From: Anthostomella pinea
Taxonomy: Eukaryota > Ascomycota > Sordariomycetes > Xylariales > Xylariaceae
Direction: 5' to 3'
DNA length: 64,000 nucleotides
NCBI GenBank assembly: GCA_963556695.1
Contig: CAUWAG010000012.1
Location: 2,170,001-2,234,000 of the forward strand
Below the pieces are notes generated by a model. It saw only the letters and a program-made list of their open reading frames with translations. It ran no database searches and was not told the origin of the DNA. Shown here piece after piece: positions 22,461-33,495 of the stretch. The translations under genes were made by a program, and so were the position numbers. The first letter of the stretch is position 1. Every line of letters begins with the position of its first letter.

Positions 22461-22568
22461 ACTCTTCCGCTTTATAATATTTATAGTACTTATTTATTTC
22501 GTTACTAGTTATTATAAAGATAATTATATTATTATATACTATATAATAAAAAAAAAATTATATAATAC

Positions 22569-22772
22569 TGTTGGAACAGGCTTGAACGATCAATCATAAT
22601 ACTCGAGTATAGGGTCAAGGTCATGATGTTGCTGATGGTTGGATTGAGAGGAATCTAGCTGGACTCGAAGGTCTGGCCAAGTGCCCTCTCAATCCACTAT
22701 CTTATCTTATCTAATCATACATGTGGGTCCTGGTATAGATGGTTTGCAGTCTGGAATCGCATGGATCCAACA
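22569..22772. repeat. Solo LTR, family B copy 1 (204 bp)
   Basis: Begins TGTTGGAACAGG and ends GGATCCAACA, a Copia-like LTR terminus. Target duplication AATAC (22564-22568 and 22773-22777). Confidence 0.85.
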
Positions 22773-23151
22773 AATACTATTTTACAAGTTAATAAAGTAG
22801 TAAATACGATACGTTATATTAAACTAATACATATAATAGCTATTAAGTTCGAATTCTTTGACTGGTAGCTAGTAAGGCTAGCCTATTTTTTATAGTAAAC
22901 TTAGAAATATTGAAAAAAACATTGTCTTTTTAAAAAAATTAAAATATACTATTAAGATTTCTTCACGATATTTGAAATATATATAACGCGAAATAAGATT
23001 TAATGCCAAACCTACTCTTCTAATTTGAGAAATAATAGATATATTTATTAATATTTTAAAAAGTTAGCTTATAGCTCTTTTATTCGATTTATTATAACTA
23101 ATATAAACTAGTTTATTTTAACAAAGAAATCGTTTAAATTAAAGCTGGTTA

Positions 23152-23355
23152 TGCTGGAACAGGCTTAAACGATCAATCATAAAACTCGAGTATTGGGTCA
23201 AGGTCATGATGTTGCTAAAGGTTGGATTGAGAGGTCTAGTTGGACCTGAAGGTCTGGCTAAATGACTTCGCAACCCTGTATCTAATCTTTTATCTAATCA
23301 TACATGTGGGTCCTGGTAAAGATGGTATGCAGCCTGGAATCGTATAGATCCAACG
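23152..23355. repeat. Solo LTR, family B copy 2 (204 bp)
   Basis: Begins TGCTGGAACAGG and ends GATCCAACG. The flanks GGTTA / AGTTA differ at one base, consistent with an old target duplication. Diverged from copy 1 at scattered sites. Confidence 0.8.
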
Positions 23356-24587
23356 AGTTATATATATGTAAAGTGTTATATAACTAGCTTAGGAATAAAG
23401 GTGAAAATTAAAAAAGTCGAAATACATTAAAAGGTGAAGTTTAAAAAGTTAAAACCCCCTCTTTATTATATTGAAAAAAACTTTTTATTAATATTTCATT
23501 TTATCTGTAAGGTTTTTTAATAATCAAAAACAAACGTTTATTGAGAATATAGTAAGAAAATATTGTTTTAAGCTATATAAAAACGATAAAAATACAGAGA
23601 AAATATTATGAAAACATTTTTTCCCTTTTTTTAAGGTTTTTTATTAAACTCTAACTAGTTTATATAAATCATTATAGACTACTTTATATATTGTTTGCCA
23701 GATTTGCTTTTATAAGATCATTATAACGGAAATAATAATTATAAGGCTTTAAAATAGTGATAAGGTATTTATTTTATACGTTTATAAAGCTTTTAACGCC
23801 TTTTAAAACTTTATAAAACTTTATAAATCGCGTGTTAAGAGTACTATTTATTATTATATTCCGTTCTGAATAAATATATCCTTATAACTTAATAATCAAT
23901 TGTTTTTTAAATATTAAATCAATATATATTAACAACGTTCATTAAATGATTTTAAGTATTAAGTTTATATTACATAATTATACGTAGGCAAGGTATAGTA
24001 GATTTTTAAATATTAAGACTTTCATATTAAATATGATGTTTAAAAGGTAAAGTTTATATGTAAGTTAACCGATAATTTATTATTTACTTTTGGCATTATA
24101 TATTCATTTAATTTTATCAAACGTAACGTTATTAAAGGTTATCAATCAACAATTTTATCATTATTTCTTTTATTTAAAATTACCGGAGATTTCAAAGGTT
24201 AACCTTTCAAATTTCAATACAATGTAAAGTAATTATGAAAATGAAAACTATTTAAAAGTAACGTTAAAGGTTTAAATAATGTAACTCTCGGCGAAATTTG
24301 ATATAAACTTTTAACTTTAAAAGGTTTTATATAAAATAAAATGATTAATTCATAATACGGTAAAAATGAGGTATGAAGTTTAAATAAAACTTATTTAAAA
24401 TATAAAAAGTAGAGTATTTAAATATTCTACAATGAAAAGGATTAATATTAAATTAAAGGTTAAAATTAAGAAACGGCTTAACGTAGCTAATAAGCAAGTT
24501 AGTATTATAAACGAGTTAACACTTACTATAAACTTTTAAACTAATACGATTTAACTATTATATCTTTACTAATAATAATAGCACCTC

Positions 24588-24740
24588 TGACACACGTCAC
24601 CAGGTGTGGTAGATGTAGTGGCTGGAAAGACCCACTGTAACTAGCTAGATAGATTAGATAAGGGCTGCATACACTGCAGATTTGTGCAACCTCTGCCCAT
24701 CTGGCTTGGGTTTTCTTACCTACCCTTTAGTCTTTAAAAA
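24588..24740. repeat. Unidentified GC-normal island in AT-rich block 1
   Basis: About 150 bp of ordinary composition between AT-rich flanks. Probably another short insertion, but I cannot find paired termini or a flanking duplication. Confidence 0.35.
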
Positions 24741-26197
24741 GGCTTAATATTAGTAGTAAAGTATTGACTTAGCGGGTTTACATCAAAAACTAAATTAAAA
24801 ACTATTAAAAAAGTTTACTTATATTAATTATTAATATATTAAACTTGTTTTTAAGGGCTATGAATAGTTTTAAATATAGCGCTACTTTAATTAATTCTAA
24901 GGTCTGTAAGCTAAAAGAGGTTAATTACTTACTAAGTAAACGTTGAAAGATAAAAAACAAACGTTTGATAAAGGAAGGAATACTTTTTGTTAAAGATGCA
25001 GTATGTTTTTAAGCTACCAAAGAGGGTACCAAGCTGGCAAGACAGGAAATAAGTAAAGGTAGTCGTCGTTTAAAAAGAGCGACAGCGCGTAAGTGACTAT
25101 ATAGCGTTTATAGCAACACTGGCTATAATGCACGAACTTATATAATACAGATAAAAACCTTTATAGAAGAGAATTCCGGTTAATTAAATCAAATTAACGG
25201 CGTTACAATAAAGTTATTTAATATAGTAGTTAAAAAGTTTATAACGAGTGCTAACTCGCTTATAACGTTAGCTTGCTTGTTAGGTACGTTAAAATTAGAT
25301 AATAATAAATCGAAATAAATTAAAAAGTTTAAACTTTGAAAGTTAAAAACCCCTTTTTATTTTATTTTAAAGATATCAGATTTAAAATGACTGTTATTTA
25401 ATACTTGTGATTTTTAAATAAGTTTAAAAAAGCTTGATCAAATATCTAGTAAACGGAAATTTATTTTGAGTTAAATGAAAGTAATAGAATTAAAGAAATA
25501 GTTTTATATATGTATAAATAAGGGTTTTTATTAAATTCTGATTTGCTTATGTAGATTATTATAAATTTCTTTATATATTATTTATAAAATTTGACTTTTT
25601 TAACGTAATTATAACGTAAATATCAATTATAAGGCTATATAGCGGTTATAAGCGTTTGCTTTATACTTTTATAAGGCTTTTAATGCTTTTTAAAACTTTA
25701 TAAAGCTTTATTGGGGGGGATAACGTTTATATATAGAGTTAGCCGATAACCTGCTACTCGCTTTTGACCTTATATATCCATTTGATGTTCTTGATTATTG
25801 CTACTCTTGCTGCTTAACCATCATGCTCATAACAATTTTCATCGTTCGACCCGCTGGACATATAACGGCGGGGGCATGTAGATGGGGCAGCCCCTCAGAT
25901 GAGACAGTTTCCCCACCAAAAACACAACATTTGCACCCACCCACATCTCTCTCGGGATTGAAGCTGTAGATATCACAAATATATCGTTTAAATCGTCTTC
26001 TCTTGGTATTTCTTCTAATATGGAATTTATTAGGTATCCTACAGCGGGATGTCCCGTGGCGGGGGTCGGATATTAGCACGTCTGGCCTTAATCTGAGGGG
26101 TATTGAGACCCGTGCCCCCTATCCCCTCCAAGCAGGCAGAAGTTCTGCGGGTTTTTTTTTTTTTTTTTATAAGCATCATAGGCTTCAGTACGTCGAA

Positions 26198-28328
26198 ATG
26201 GCGTCTTCATACACCAAAGAAGACCTTGTTGAGGCGATAGCCGCCATGAACGGTGACGATCTGTCCCTCCGAAAGGCTGCCCAGTGCTATGGAATACCAA
26301 AAACTACCCTCTCTCACAAAGTTAAAGACTCCACGATACCTATAACTAGCACTCAGCGTAAAGGATATACTCATAGACAGAAAATAAGCCCTGCTTAAGA
26401 AAAGAAGGTAATTTTATAGATTCTGTACCAAGAAAAGGCCGACTATGCCCCTACTCACGCCAATATGAGGTACATCTAAAAGATCCTACAATCCCAGGGA
26501 AAACCGCCTCATCTTGGGGGCCATTATATGCGAAATTTCATCTGCTAGAACCCAGAGATAAAGACCAAAATAGACAGAAAATTGACTACAAGCGTATCAA
26601 TGCTGCCACTCCCGACAACATCCATGGCTATCATGACCGCTACACAGATTTTGACTTCATCAAGCCCAAAAACTGCACAAATGTCGATAAGTACGGCATC
26701 ATACAGGGCCGGTAGTACGTATGTCCAATCCAAGTGTTTTTTAGACGGCTGACCGGGAGGTTATAGGTCTGATAGCCTTGTAATAGGCAGTTCTGGCTCA
26801 AAAGGGGCCAACGTCAAGTCCAACGAGAACCGCACGTGGACTACCGTGATAGAATCGATCACCACTACTGGGCAAAAGCTCCGGCTGCTGGTTATCTTCA
26901 AGGCGAAGTCGATACAGACACAGGTTCAAAGAGCAGCTTATTCTCGAGCATCCTGGGGTAGCAGACTGGATAGTGACTTACTCTGTCAACGGCTGGTCCT
27001 TGAACACGACCGCGCTCAAATAGCTTGAGGAGGTTATTTTTTTCTTATTTTTTAACGTTAACTATATGCTAAACAACCCCCTAGATCTATCTGCCAGAAC
27101 CTGCCCCTGAAGACCCGGATGAGTTCCGCCTGTTAGTGCTCGACGGCCATGGCAGCCACTGCTCAGATGATTTTATGTGTCTGTGCCATATAAATAACGT
27201 CTATCTGAGCTTTTTTCCTGCCTATACGATAGGTTATATCCTTAATTAGTAGTTATTCCGCTAATAGAGGTAGTCTCACATCTTCCAGCCCCTAGATCTG
27301 ACCGTTTTTTCTGTGGTGAAGGCCGCCTATCGCCGCCTCATCAGCCAGCTCGGTCAGTTGAATGATTCGGCCCCTATTGGCAAGATTAATTTCCTTTCTT
27401 GCCTGGCAAAAGCCTGTGACGAAGCTACTTCTGCTATTGTGCGTTTGAGATGGCGTGCTGCTGGCCTTTGGCCCGTAAATAAGAACTGTCACGGCAAGCG
27501 TACTGAGGAGCTGGGACATGGCCCGCAGCAAGCAGCTATTACTCTATTGACGAGAATATCAAGACTAGAAAGGAAAGGAAGAGAGAGAGAGAGATAGGTA
27601 CAGTGGGAGGTTGCCCCTTTAAGGGGATCCTCTGGTCAGATCCTTCCCCTATTGGGAAGTATCCGCTTGTCATGTGGGAAGGTCTGTGCAGGCCGTCACA
27701 AGAACAAGACACTGGCAAATAAGCATGTAGTAAAGGCAGCAGAGACACAAGCAACAGCTGCTGCTATAATGAACCCTGAAACCACCCCTAATGTCTTGAA
27801 AGCCCTTATATCAGGACAGGATATAGCCCTGATGTTTTCAACAGTCGCGGAGACTCCTGAGCAACGAGCAGCAGTACGCGTGGTTGCGAAGTCATACGAT
27901 GAGATGGTGGTTGAGTTAGCCATCCTAAAGCTGCAAAACAAGGTAAAAGACGACGAGATTGAGTATCTACAGCCTAAAAAGTGCCGTAAGGCCCCCTAGG
28001 AAGAGCCTGATTAATGGCTATAGAGGATATGAGAGGTTATTCAGGAACAGATCGAGCATACGGAGGCCGCACAAGTGCTGATTGACCAGCGGGTGGAGAG
28101 ACGACGACTTTTTGCGAAGTGCAGAGACTGGAGACCGAAGAATCAGAGGAATTGCCCTCTAAGGACTCCCTCTCCTCTGATTCAATAGATTTAGAAGATC
28201 TAGACAAAGAGGTAATTATTGACAAAGAGGGCAAAGGGGTGTCTGACAAGCCGGATAATGAAGAGGAAGAGCCTATTATAATACGATCTCGGCGCCGAGA
28301 AATCCGCCAACCCGTGCGCTACCACTAA
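26198..28328 (+). pseudogene. Pogo-type transposase, broken by stops and an LTR
   Basis: Starts MASSYTKEDLVEAIAAMNGD with a Pipsqueak-type helix-turn-helix (LSLRKAAQCYGIPKTTLSHK) for DNA binding. The DDE parts are readable in pieces: NVDKYGIIQG near 26685, VLDGHGSHCSDDF near 27135 and FQPLDLTVF near 27290. After the LTR the frame resumes at 27706 (KNKTLANKHVVK) and ends in an acidic tail with RSRRREIRQP. Numerous stops between 26398 and 27290 show decay. An 18-T homopolymer lies just upstream of the start. Confidence 0.7.
27487..27700. repeat. Solo LTR of the Gypsy family, inside the pogo-type transposase
   Basis: 214 bp, same family as the LTRs at 5121 and 11270 and with the same orientation of sequence. 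Target duplication AGAAC (27482-27486 and 27701-27705). The transposase reading continues on both sides (GLWPVNKN before, KNKTLANK after). It shows that the Gypsy family was active after the pogo insertion and that the internal part was then lost by LTR-LTR recombination. Confidence 0.92.
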
Positions 28329-28677
28329 AAGCACTAGTATTGCTAAAAATACCAAGAAAAGGCGATTCTTTTGATATATATATATTATCTATAGCCTCAA
28401 TACCGATGGGGTTATATGTGGGTGCAAATGTTGTGTTTTGGTGGGGGAACTGTCCCATCTCCAAGCCCCCGCCGTTATAGGGCCAGGCCTCTTCACGTCA
28501 TCCTTTGACTATGAGTTGTTCAAACGGCAGCCGGATACCAAAAATATTTCGGGCTTCGTCCAACTCGGTGGTCTCCAGAAAATGCACGTCACCTCGGCTG
28601 GCTGGGAGACGGCTGGAGGGCCAACCCCAGGCAGTTAGTCATCGCGTACCACGCAGAAGACGTGAAACCTTACTCTA

Positions 28678-30616
28678 ACATCTCACCCCCCCCCCTGCGG
28701 ACCACCCCCCCACGGACCACTCCACACCACACCACTCTCATTCAGATGAAGCCATCTACAACCACCACAGTTGCTAAATACACTAAGGTCGTGGTGTTCT
28801 AACCATAATACAGCTCCCAGAATCCGATTCCGACCCTAAATCTTCACCAGGGACCTCTTATGGGACCTCTTCGCCTGCAGCGGAGTCCCTATAGACCCTC
28901 CTGTTCCTCAGCTCCATTTTGGCCTCCCTTATGTTAGCCATTGTGACGAATCGTTCCCCTGGTGTTGGTTTGACTGCTTTTCGAGTGGTATTAGCCTTTT
29001 TAGCCACTTGAGCCTCAAGCAGCTCACATTTGGCCCGTAGATTTGCAATAATAGCAGCCTGAATATCCATGGCCTTGCCAGCCTTCCACACCAACAAGCG
29101 CTCAAAGGGCCCCCCAAAGGAAGGGTCCTTTCTTTCGAGCTTTCGAGCACTCTCCCGCAAAGCCCGGCTTCCAGAGGGTGTTGTAATAATGGTTTTAGCT
29201 ACCATCTCGAGAAAATCTGGTGTTATGGCTCGCTTGGAAGCCTTAGGGTCCCTCTGGCGTGCCCTGGCCACCCTCTTGTTCTCCAGAATCACATATTTCG
29301 ACTTCAATGCCTCCGCTCTGTTGTGAGGAACAATCCCAGTCTTTTTCCAGGCAATTCTGATGTTGAGGAGCGTCATTGTGTCCTTCCGGGCCTGCTCGTA
29401 GCACTCCAAAACCTCCTCCTTAGATGGCCTGAGTCCTAGATGGCCGCTGGGCGTCTCCTGGAGTAAGGTCTTTAACCTTTTCTTCACCAAATTGAAGACT
29501 CCTATATCTAACACCTGGACTACATAGGAGCAATGAGGTTCATAAAAGATCAACCATACTTTGTTTCTCAAGCAGGTGGCTAGGAACTCGTTATTCATGT
29601 GGGAGTCGTGGCCATCACACACCAAAACCACCCATGTGTTGCTGTGGACCTCCCAAATATGAGGAATAAAGATACGTTGAAGCCATTCTAACGCAATGGG
29701 ATTTGAGTTCCATCCATTGAGCGACGTAATAAACCTCCAGTTGGTGAATTTGTCCTCATTTTGGTTACTAAACCACTGGGCTTGTACGTTAACCCCCTTA
29801 AGAATCACCAGCGGCGGCAAGGTCTCACCAGATCCGCTCACACACTCTAGGGCAGTTATCCATTCACCCTTCTCGACTCCTTTCTTCATAGCCACGTTGC
29901 CGGAGGCCTTGGAGACCACCCAATGGGAGTCCCCAACCCCCTGGGCAATTCCCATTTTGTCGACATTGTACCAGCGTGCTGGCATGAGGTTAACCACGTC
30001 AGGGGCGTCACACCGATCGAAAAAAAATGTTGATATTTGCCGCTGTAGCACTATTCACTCGGTTGTAGTCGATAATACGAGACTTCATTATCTTGACTTC
30101 CGGGTTTCGAGACAGGAACTTAGATGCCCAATTTTTCCCTAATTCTCGAGCATCCCCGGTGGCATAGAGCATCCGCTGGGCCATGAGACAGAACTTAGAG
30201 ACCGCCGGAGAATACCCTAGCCGTGCTTGCCCCAGGGCCCAGCTTGCCAGCTTATGTTCGAGATACAGTGAGAGAGCCTGTTGAAGAGCGCTGGTCTCAT
30301 TCCGCATTGGGGTGCCAGAGATTCGTCGGTTGACGTACAAGCGACTGATTTGCCATTTGAGGGCTGACGAGCGGACTGGAGCTCCGTGTTGGATGGCCAA
30401 AATGGCGGCTTCAGCTTTTATTTGATGATCGTAAAATGACATCATGAGATTCAGCAGTGGATAAGGATTCAAATAGTGTGCTTTGTGAAAAAAAAGATGC
30501 AAAAGTGATGGTGTAGATGGTGGATCACCATAATCCTGGTGGTTGGTGAATTACGCGTTTGTGGGTCAGAACGCGCTGGTCCGCGGGGGGGTGGTCCGCA
30601 GGGGGGTGGGAGATGT
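28678..30616 (-). mobile_element. Fot1/pogo-type DNA transposon, 1.94 kb, nearly intact
   Basis: The TIRs begin ACATCTC and contain C-rich blocks (CTGCGGACCACCCCCC on the left, matching the right end inverted over about 45 bp). TA dinucleotides at 28676-28677 and 30617-30618 mark the target site. One transposase gene fills the interior. Size and TIR structure fit Fot1-like elements. Only 200 bp separate it from the pogo-type element on its left. Confidence 0.88.
28858..30502 (-). pseudogene. Fot/pogo transposase with a homopolymer frameshift
   Basis: The N-terminal part (30008-30502) has the CENP-B-like helix-turn-helix region (SALKWQISRLYVNRRISG, KNWASKFLSRNPEVK). The DDE part (28858-30051) has catalytic Asp residues in WYNVDKMGIAQG, VLVCDGHDSHMNN and VVQVLDIGVFNLVKKR, followed by a coiled basic tail. 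The two parts overlap in different frames, and the switch occurs at an eight-base A run on the plus strand (30021-30028), so a single base slip explains it. Apart from this the gene reads as complete, roughly 545 codons. Confidence 0.85.
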
Positions 30617-31097
30617 TACCAGAAAGCAGCGTAATTCCGGGATCAAATCCGTCGACTAAGAACTCGGTGCAACTTCACTAGATGGATAAAGCCATCTTGA
30701 TTATTTTGCGAAGTCTCTGGTCACCCGGCAATCTATTCGAGCACTCGAACCCTCATCTCTTCGAAACCGCGGGTGCCTCACCCGCTGTGTATCACTGCAA
30801 GGCAAGTAGACAACCTAGATACCTAGGTGCCTTGGCATTTCTATCCGATGCGCGTCAAGCCGCAGTGCACACTGAACCCTTCCCATATCATATACAAGCA
30901 GTTCCCCAATTGCATGTCCCTATCACTCTACCACTGCTATACGCACTCCAGATCCAAGAACAATCGCTCGCATTCCTGCTCACGGTATGTACCACCTCGC
31001 AAGCAGAGCCTGGGATTAGAAACAGCAAGCCCGAGGACAGTCATCCCCAGTCAGGCCAAGAACTCATCCTCGATTCCTCCGACATTCATAGACCGAC
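30617..31097. other. Short spacer between transposon and SINE
   Basis: Nothing recognised. An open frame of 140 codons (30682-31101) runs into the SINE tail and has no family resemblance. Confidence 0.45.
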
Positions 31098-31461
31098 TTG
31101 ATTGATTGATTGATTGTATTTATCGTGGGTACAGTCCCTCCATAGGGCAAACCACGCCTCCCAGAGCCATTGCATCGCAAGGTTATAGAGGTGTCAGTCT
31201 AGATACATTCAGAGCCACGCACGAGCCTATCCTTGCTGTAGCGGTACCAACCTGGAGTGACCAGATGGTTTTAGTCAATACCCGAGTATAATTCTGTCAG
31301 AAAAATCTACTGACGAGGGAAACCACAAGGGGAAAAACCTCGCAGGAATGGGTGTTATAGAGACAAGCTGCTTGGCTATCAGGCTCTGCGATAAGGGGCC
31401 TCTCCACTGTCGTGTGCTGGTTATCAACTCGCACAAGCCGGGTCAGAAGGGGGCCATAGCA

Positions 31462-31472
31462 GGATTCGAACC
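31462..31472 (-). promoter_or_regulatory. Pol III B box of the SINE
   Basis: Reads GGTTCGAATCC on the minus strand, an exact match to the B-box consensus GGTTCGANTCC. It lies 53 nt downstream of the A box. Confidence 0.85.
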
Positions 31473-31525
31473 CACTCGTTCTCGTCGCCCACCGCACAAA
31501 CAAGAACACAACCAGGCGCATTTGA

Positions 31526-31536
31526 CCATTGCGCCA
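31526..31536 (-). promoter_or_regulatory. Pol III A box of the SINE
   Basis: Reads TGGCGCAATGG on the minus strand, an exact match to TRGYNNANNGG, 8 nt from the element's 5' end as in tRNA genes. Confidence 0.85.
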
Positions 31537-31961
31537 TATGGCCATATGGAATAGGAAAGTAGGGAGTGACCTCGTGTATTACGGGGCAAAAGGCGTACCT
31601 AGATATCTTTTCCCGGCCAGGGAGCAAGACATCCGCCTTCACCAGGTCAACTCGACAATCTATCGAAGAGCAAGGTAAGCAGGTCGTGAGAATGCATAAT
31701 GCCCATGTGCAGACACCAAGTCTGACAGAATTGCATCCGTAGATGTCGGACAACTCCGTTGGCGAGTGGCAAGTGAGTTGCCTCGGACCAGCAACCCGCA
31801 AGAAAGGTGTGAGCTCTACAGACTCCTTGTGGTACCGCGCACAGACCCGGCCCACGAACCAGTATCGGATGGCCATAAACCAACGTTCGATAGTTCAGCT
31901 CAGCGATCGTTGGAGCACACTACAATGACAGGCCCTCGCTTAGGTTAATTTCGTCGACATC

Positions 31962-32683
31962 TCATTTGCCTTCCTCCTTAATTTTCGCAAACTCAGCCAT
32001 CAGGATCTGAGCATCCTGCGCCCCATCCACCACACGCTTCCCCTGGATCGTAAAATGCGGCACCCCATGGATCCCCAGCGCATACGCCTCCTCCACCTCG
32101 CCATCGACCTCCTCCCCACCCTTCCCCGTCTCCAGCCAGTCCCTTACCTCATCCCCCACCAGCCCCGCCTTCTCGGCGGCCGCCACGAGCGTCGCGTGCG
32201 ACGTGATGTCGCCGTCGCCCTCGAAGTAGCTGCGGAACAGCTCGAGCACGACGCGGTTCTCAACCTCAGAACCCTTGGTCTTGCCCAGCTGGATCAGCCG
32301 GTGCGAGTCGCGCGTGTTGCCGATGCGGCCGTTGAAGCTGAAGTCGATGCCCTCCTCGCGCCCGACGAGCGTCAGTCGCTGCTGTAGTGCCGCCAGCCGC
32401 TCGGTGCCGAACCGCTGCGCCATGCGCTCGAGCACGGGAATGCCGACCTTGGGCGATGTTGGGTCTAGGTAGAATGGGGCCCAGGTTATGGTGAAGGTGT
32501 CGTCCCGCCCGCCCGGATACACTTTGCGGTACAGGTCGATGGCTCTGTCAAGGCGCTTCTTGCCTACGTAACACTGTGCGGATGTTAGTATAAGACGAGC
32601 CCTCGTGTCCAGCTTCTGAGGTGAGCTTGGCGTACCCATGGGCAAACAGTGTCTGATATGATCTTGATGTTGAAGTTCGTCAT
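31962..32683 (-). CDS. DsbA/FrnE-family thiol oxidoreductase, 219 aa
   Basis: Two exons: 32636-32683 (MTNFNIKIISDTVCPW) and 31962-32573 (CYVGKKRLDRAIDLY onward), joined by a 62-nt intron (32574-32635, GTACGC..CACAG). The splice falls exactly between the two halves of the active site, giving CPWC, the redox pair of DsbA-like thioredoxin-fold proteins of the FrnE group. Later family features are the helical insert (GREEGIDFSFNGRIGNTRDSHRL, split here as GREEGIDFSF and NGRIGNTRDSHRL) and the cis-Pro loop in GIHGVPHFTI. No signal peptide, so a cytosolic protein is likely. These proteins are thought to exchange disulfides or act on glutathione-linked substrates; the substrate is unknown. The gene lies between two inverted SINE copies, in the segment inferred to be inverted. 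Confidence 0.88.
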
Positions 32684-33495
32684 TATGAAAGATTCTCGTC
32701 TACTGTGTTCGTGCACTCCTCTAGTTCTGGCAGCGAGAGTTGGCCGGAGAATGCGAGACCCGACACCCCTGATATATATCTCTAAAGGGGCACCCGGGCG
32801 GCGCGGGCCCAGGTGGAGCGGCCGAATCTGCTGGCGGAGTTCCGCTGACAAATTGACCACCACCCGGCTCAATGATCGTCCGTTACCGATATCAATCAAA
32901 TTCTCAATCAAATTGCAACGGGCAGAACCCTTTCGGCGAGAAGGACGTGAAGCTCGACGCGGCAAGTCGCCTTTGGAGAACCTTAAGCCCATCATCGAAT
33001 TCCATCTGCCCAGAGCTGAGACTGGGCACATACCAATCCGCCCCAACTATCAGATCGGCACAGCAGCCCATGGAACACATTGGAGACGTTGTCGCAATTG
33101 CCTCCCGGGTCTAGCAGATCTGGTTCATCTGCATTGACCCACCTGCGCCGTCTCCGGCCCACTCATTTCCGGTTGGTCTCCTGTTGACGAACGGCGGAAG
33201 TCCGCATCAAGCCGCGTCATGTTGAATGGCACGCAAGCCACCGCGGCGCCAAGGAGGTGGCAGTGCACTGTAACAGGGGCAATTGGAAACAACAACTTCT
33301 TCAGGACAACACAATCAGCACTTAATACATGAACTACCACCATATGAACCATCTACGCACTGTTTGACACGCCCTTTAACTAACTGTGAATACACGGATT
33401 GCGTCGAACGCAGGCTGGTATGTGTCCCAGGGCTAGGACGAGCTTAGCCGAAAGTCGTTACCCCTGATACCATATGCGGCTGTAATGGCACGACC
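32684..33495. other. Promoter side of the oxidoreductase gene; no other gene recognised
   Basis: Open frames overlapping 32585-33137 on both strands have no recognisable motif. The region is of normal composition. Confidence 0.4.

Larger units (their letters stand above)
18100..25860. other. AT-rich, RIP-like block 1 with embedded insertions
   Basis: Most of this stretch is strongly AT-rich with abundant TA and no open frames, as expected for RIP-mutated repeats. Short GC-normal islands interrupt it: a Tc1/mariner copy (19226-20574), a 256-bp solo LTR (21120), a 496-bp solo LTR (21965), two 204-bp solo LTRs (22569 and 23152) and a fragment near 24590. Each of the LTR islands begins TG, ends CA or a one-base variant and has 5-bp flanking direct repeats, so they entered the block by retrotransposition. 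The identity of the original RIPed elements can no longer be read. Confidence 0.8.
25863..28477 (+). mobile_element. Pogo/Fot-type DNA transposon carrying a solo LTR
   Basis: The TIRs start TAACGGCGGGGGC and are followed by about 160 bp of inverted similarity on each side (25863-26020 and 28330-28477). TA dinucleotides flank both ends. The left TIR contains a short internal duplication not seen on the right. The transposase gene runs left to right. A Gypsy-family solo LTR (27487-27700) interrupts it. Without the LTR the element is about 2.4 kb. Confidence 0.8.
31098..31543 (-). mobile_element. tRNA-headed SINE, full-length copy with LINE-type 3' tail
   Basis: On the minus strand the element starts GGCCATATGGCGCAATGG, a tRNA-like 5' end. 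It has a perfect A box, a perfect B box, a matching acceptor-like 3' segment (TATGGCC after the B box) and a TΨC-like arm. About 270 bp of body follow. The last ~140 bp are homologous to the 3' end of the LINE at 3515-3657, ending in a (GATT)n/(AATC)n tail. No protein is encoded. The 14 bp beside the head (31544-31557) are the target duplication whose partner lies beside the other SINE copy, at 34588-34601. SINEs are transcribed by RNA polymerase III and mobilised in trans by a partner LINE. Confidence 0.8.

Noticed and set aside
18100..25860. Centromere
   Set aside because: AT-rich and repeat-filled, but under 8 kb and gene-flanked; RIPed transposon remnants explain it without a centromere.
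31448..31543. A functional nuclear tRNA gene
   Set aside because: A and B boxes and acceptor pairing are present, but no 5-bp anticodon stem with a normal loop can be folded in the 40 nt between the D-like and T-like arms, and the sequence continues into a repeated body with a LINE-like tail. SINE head fits better.
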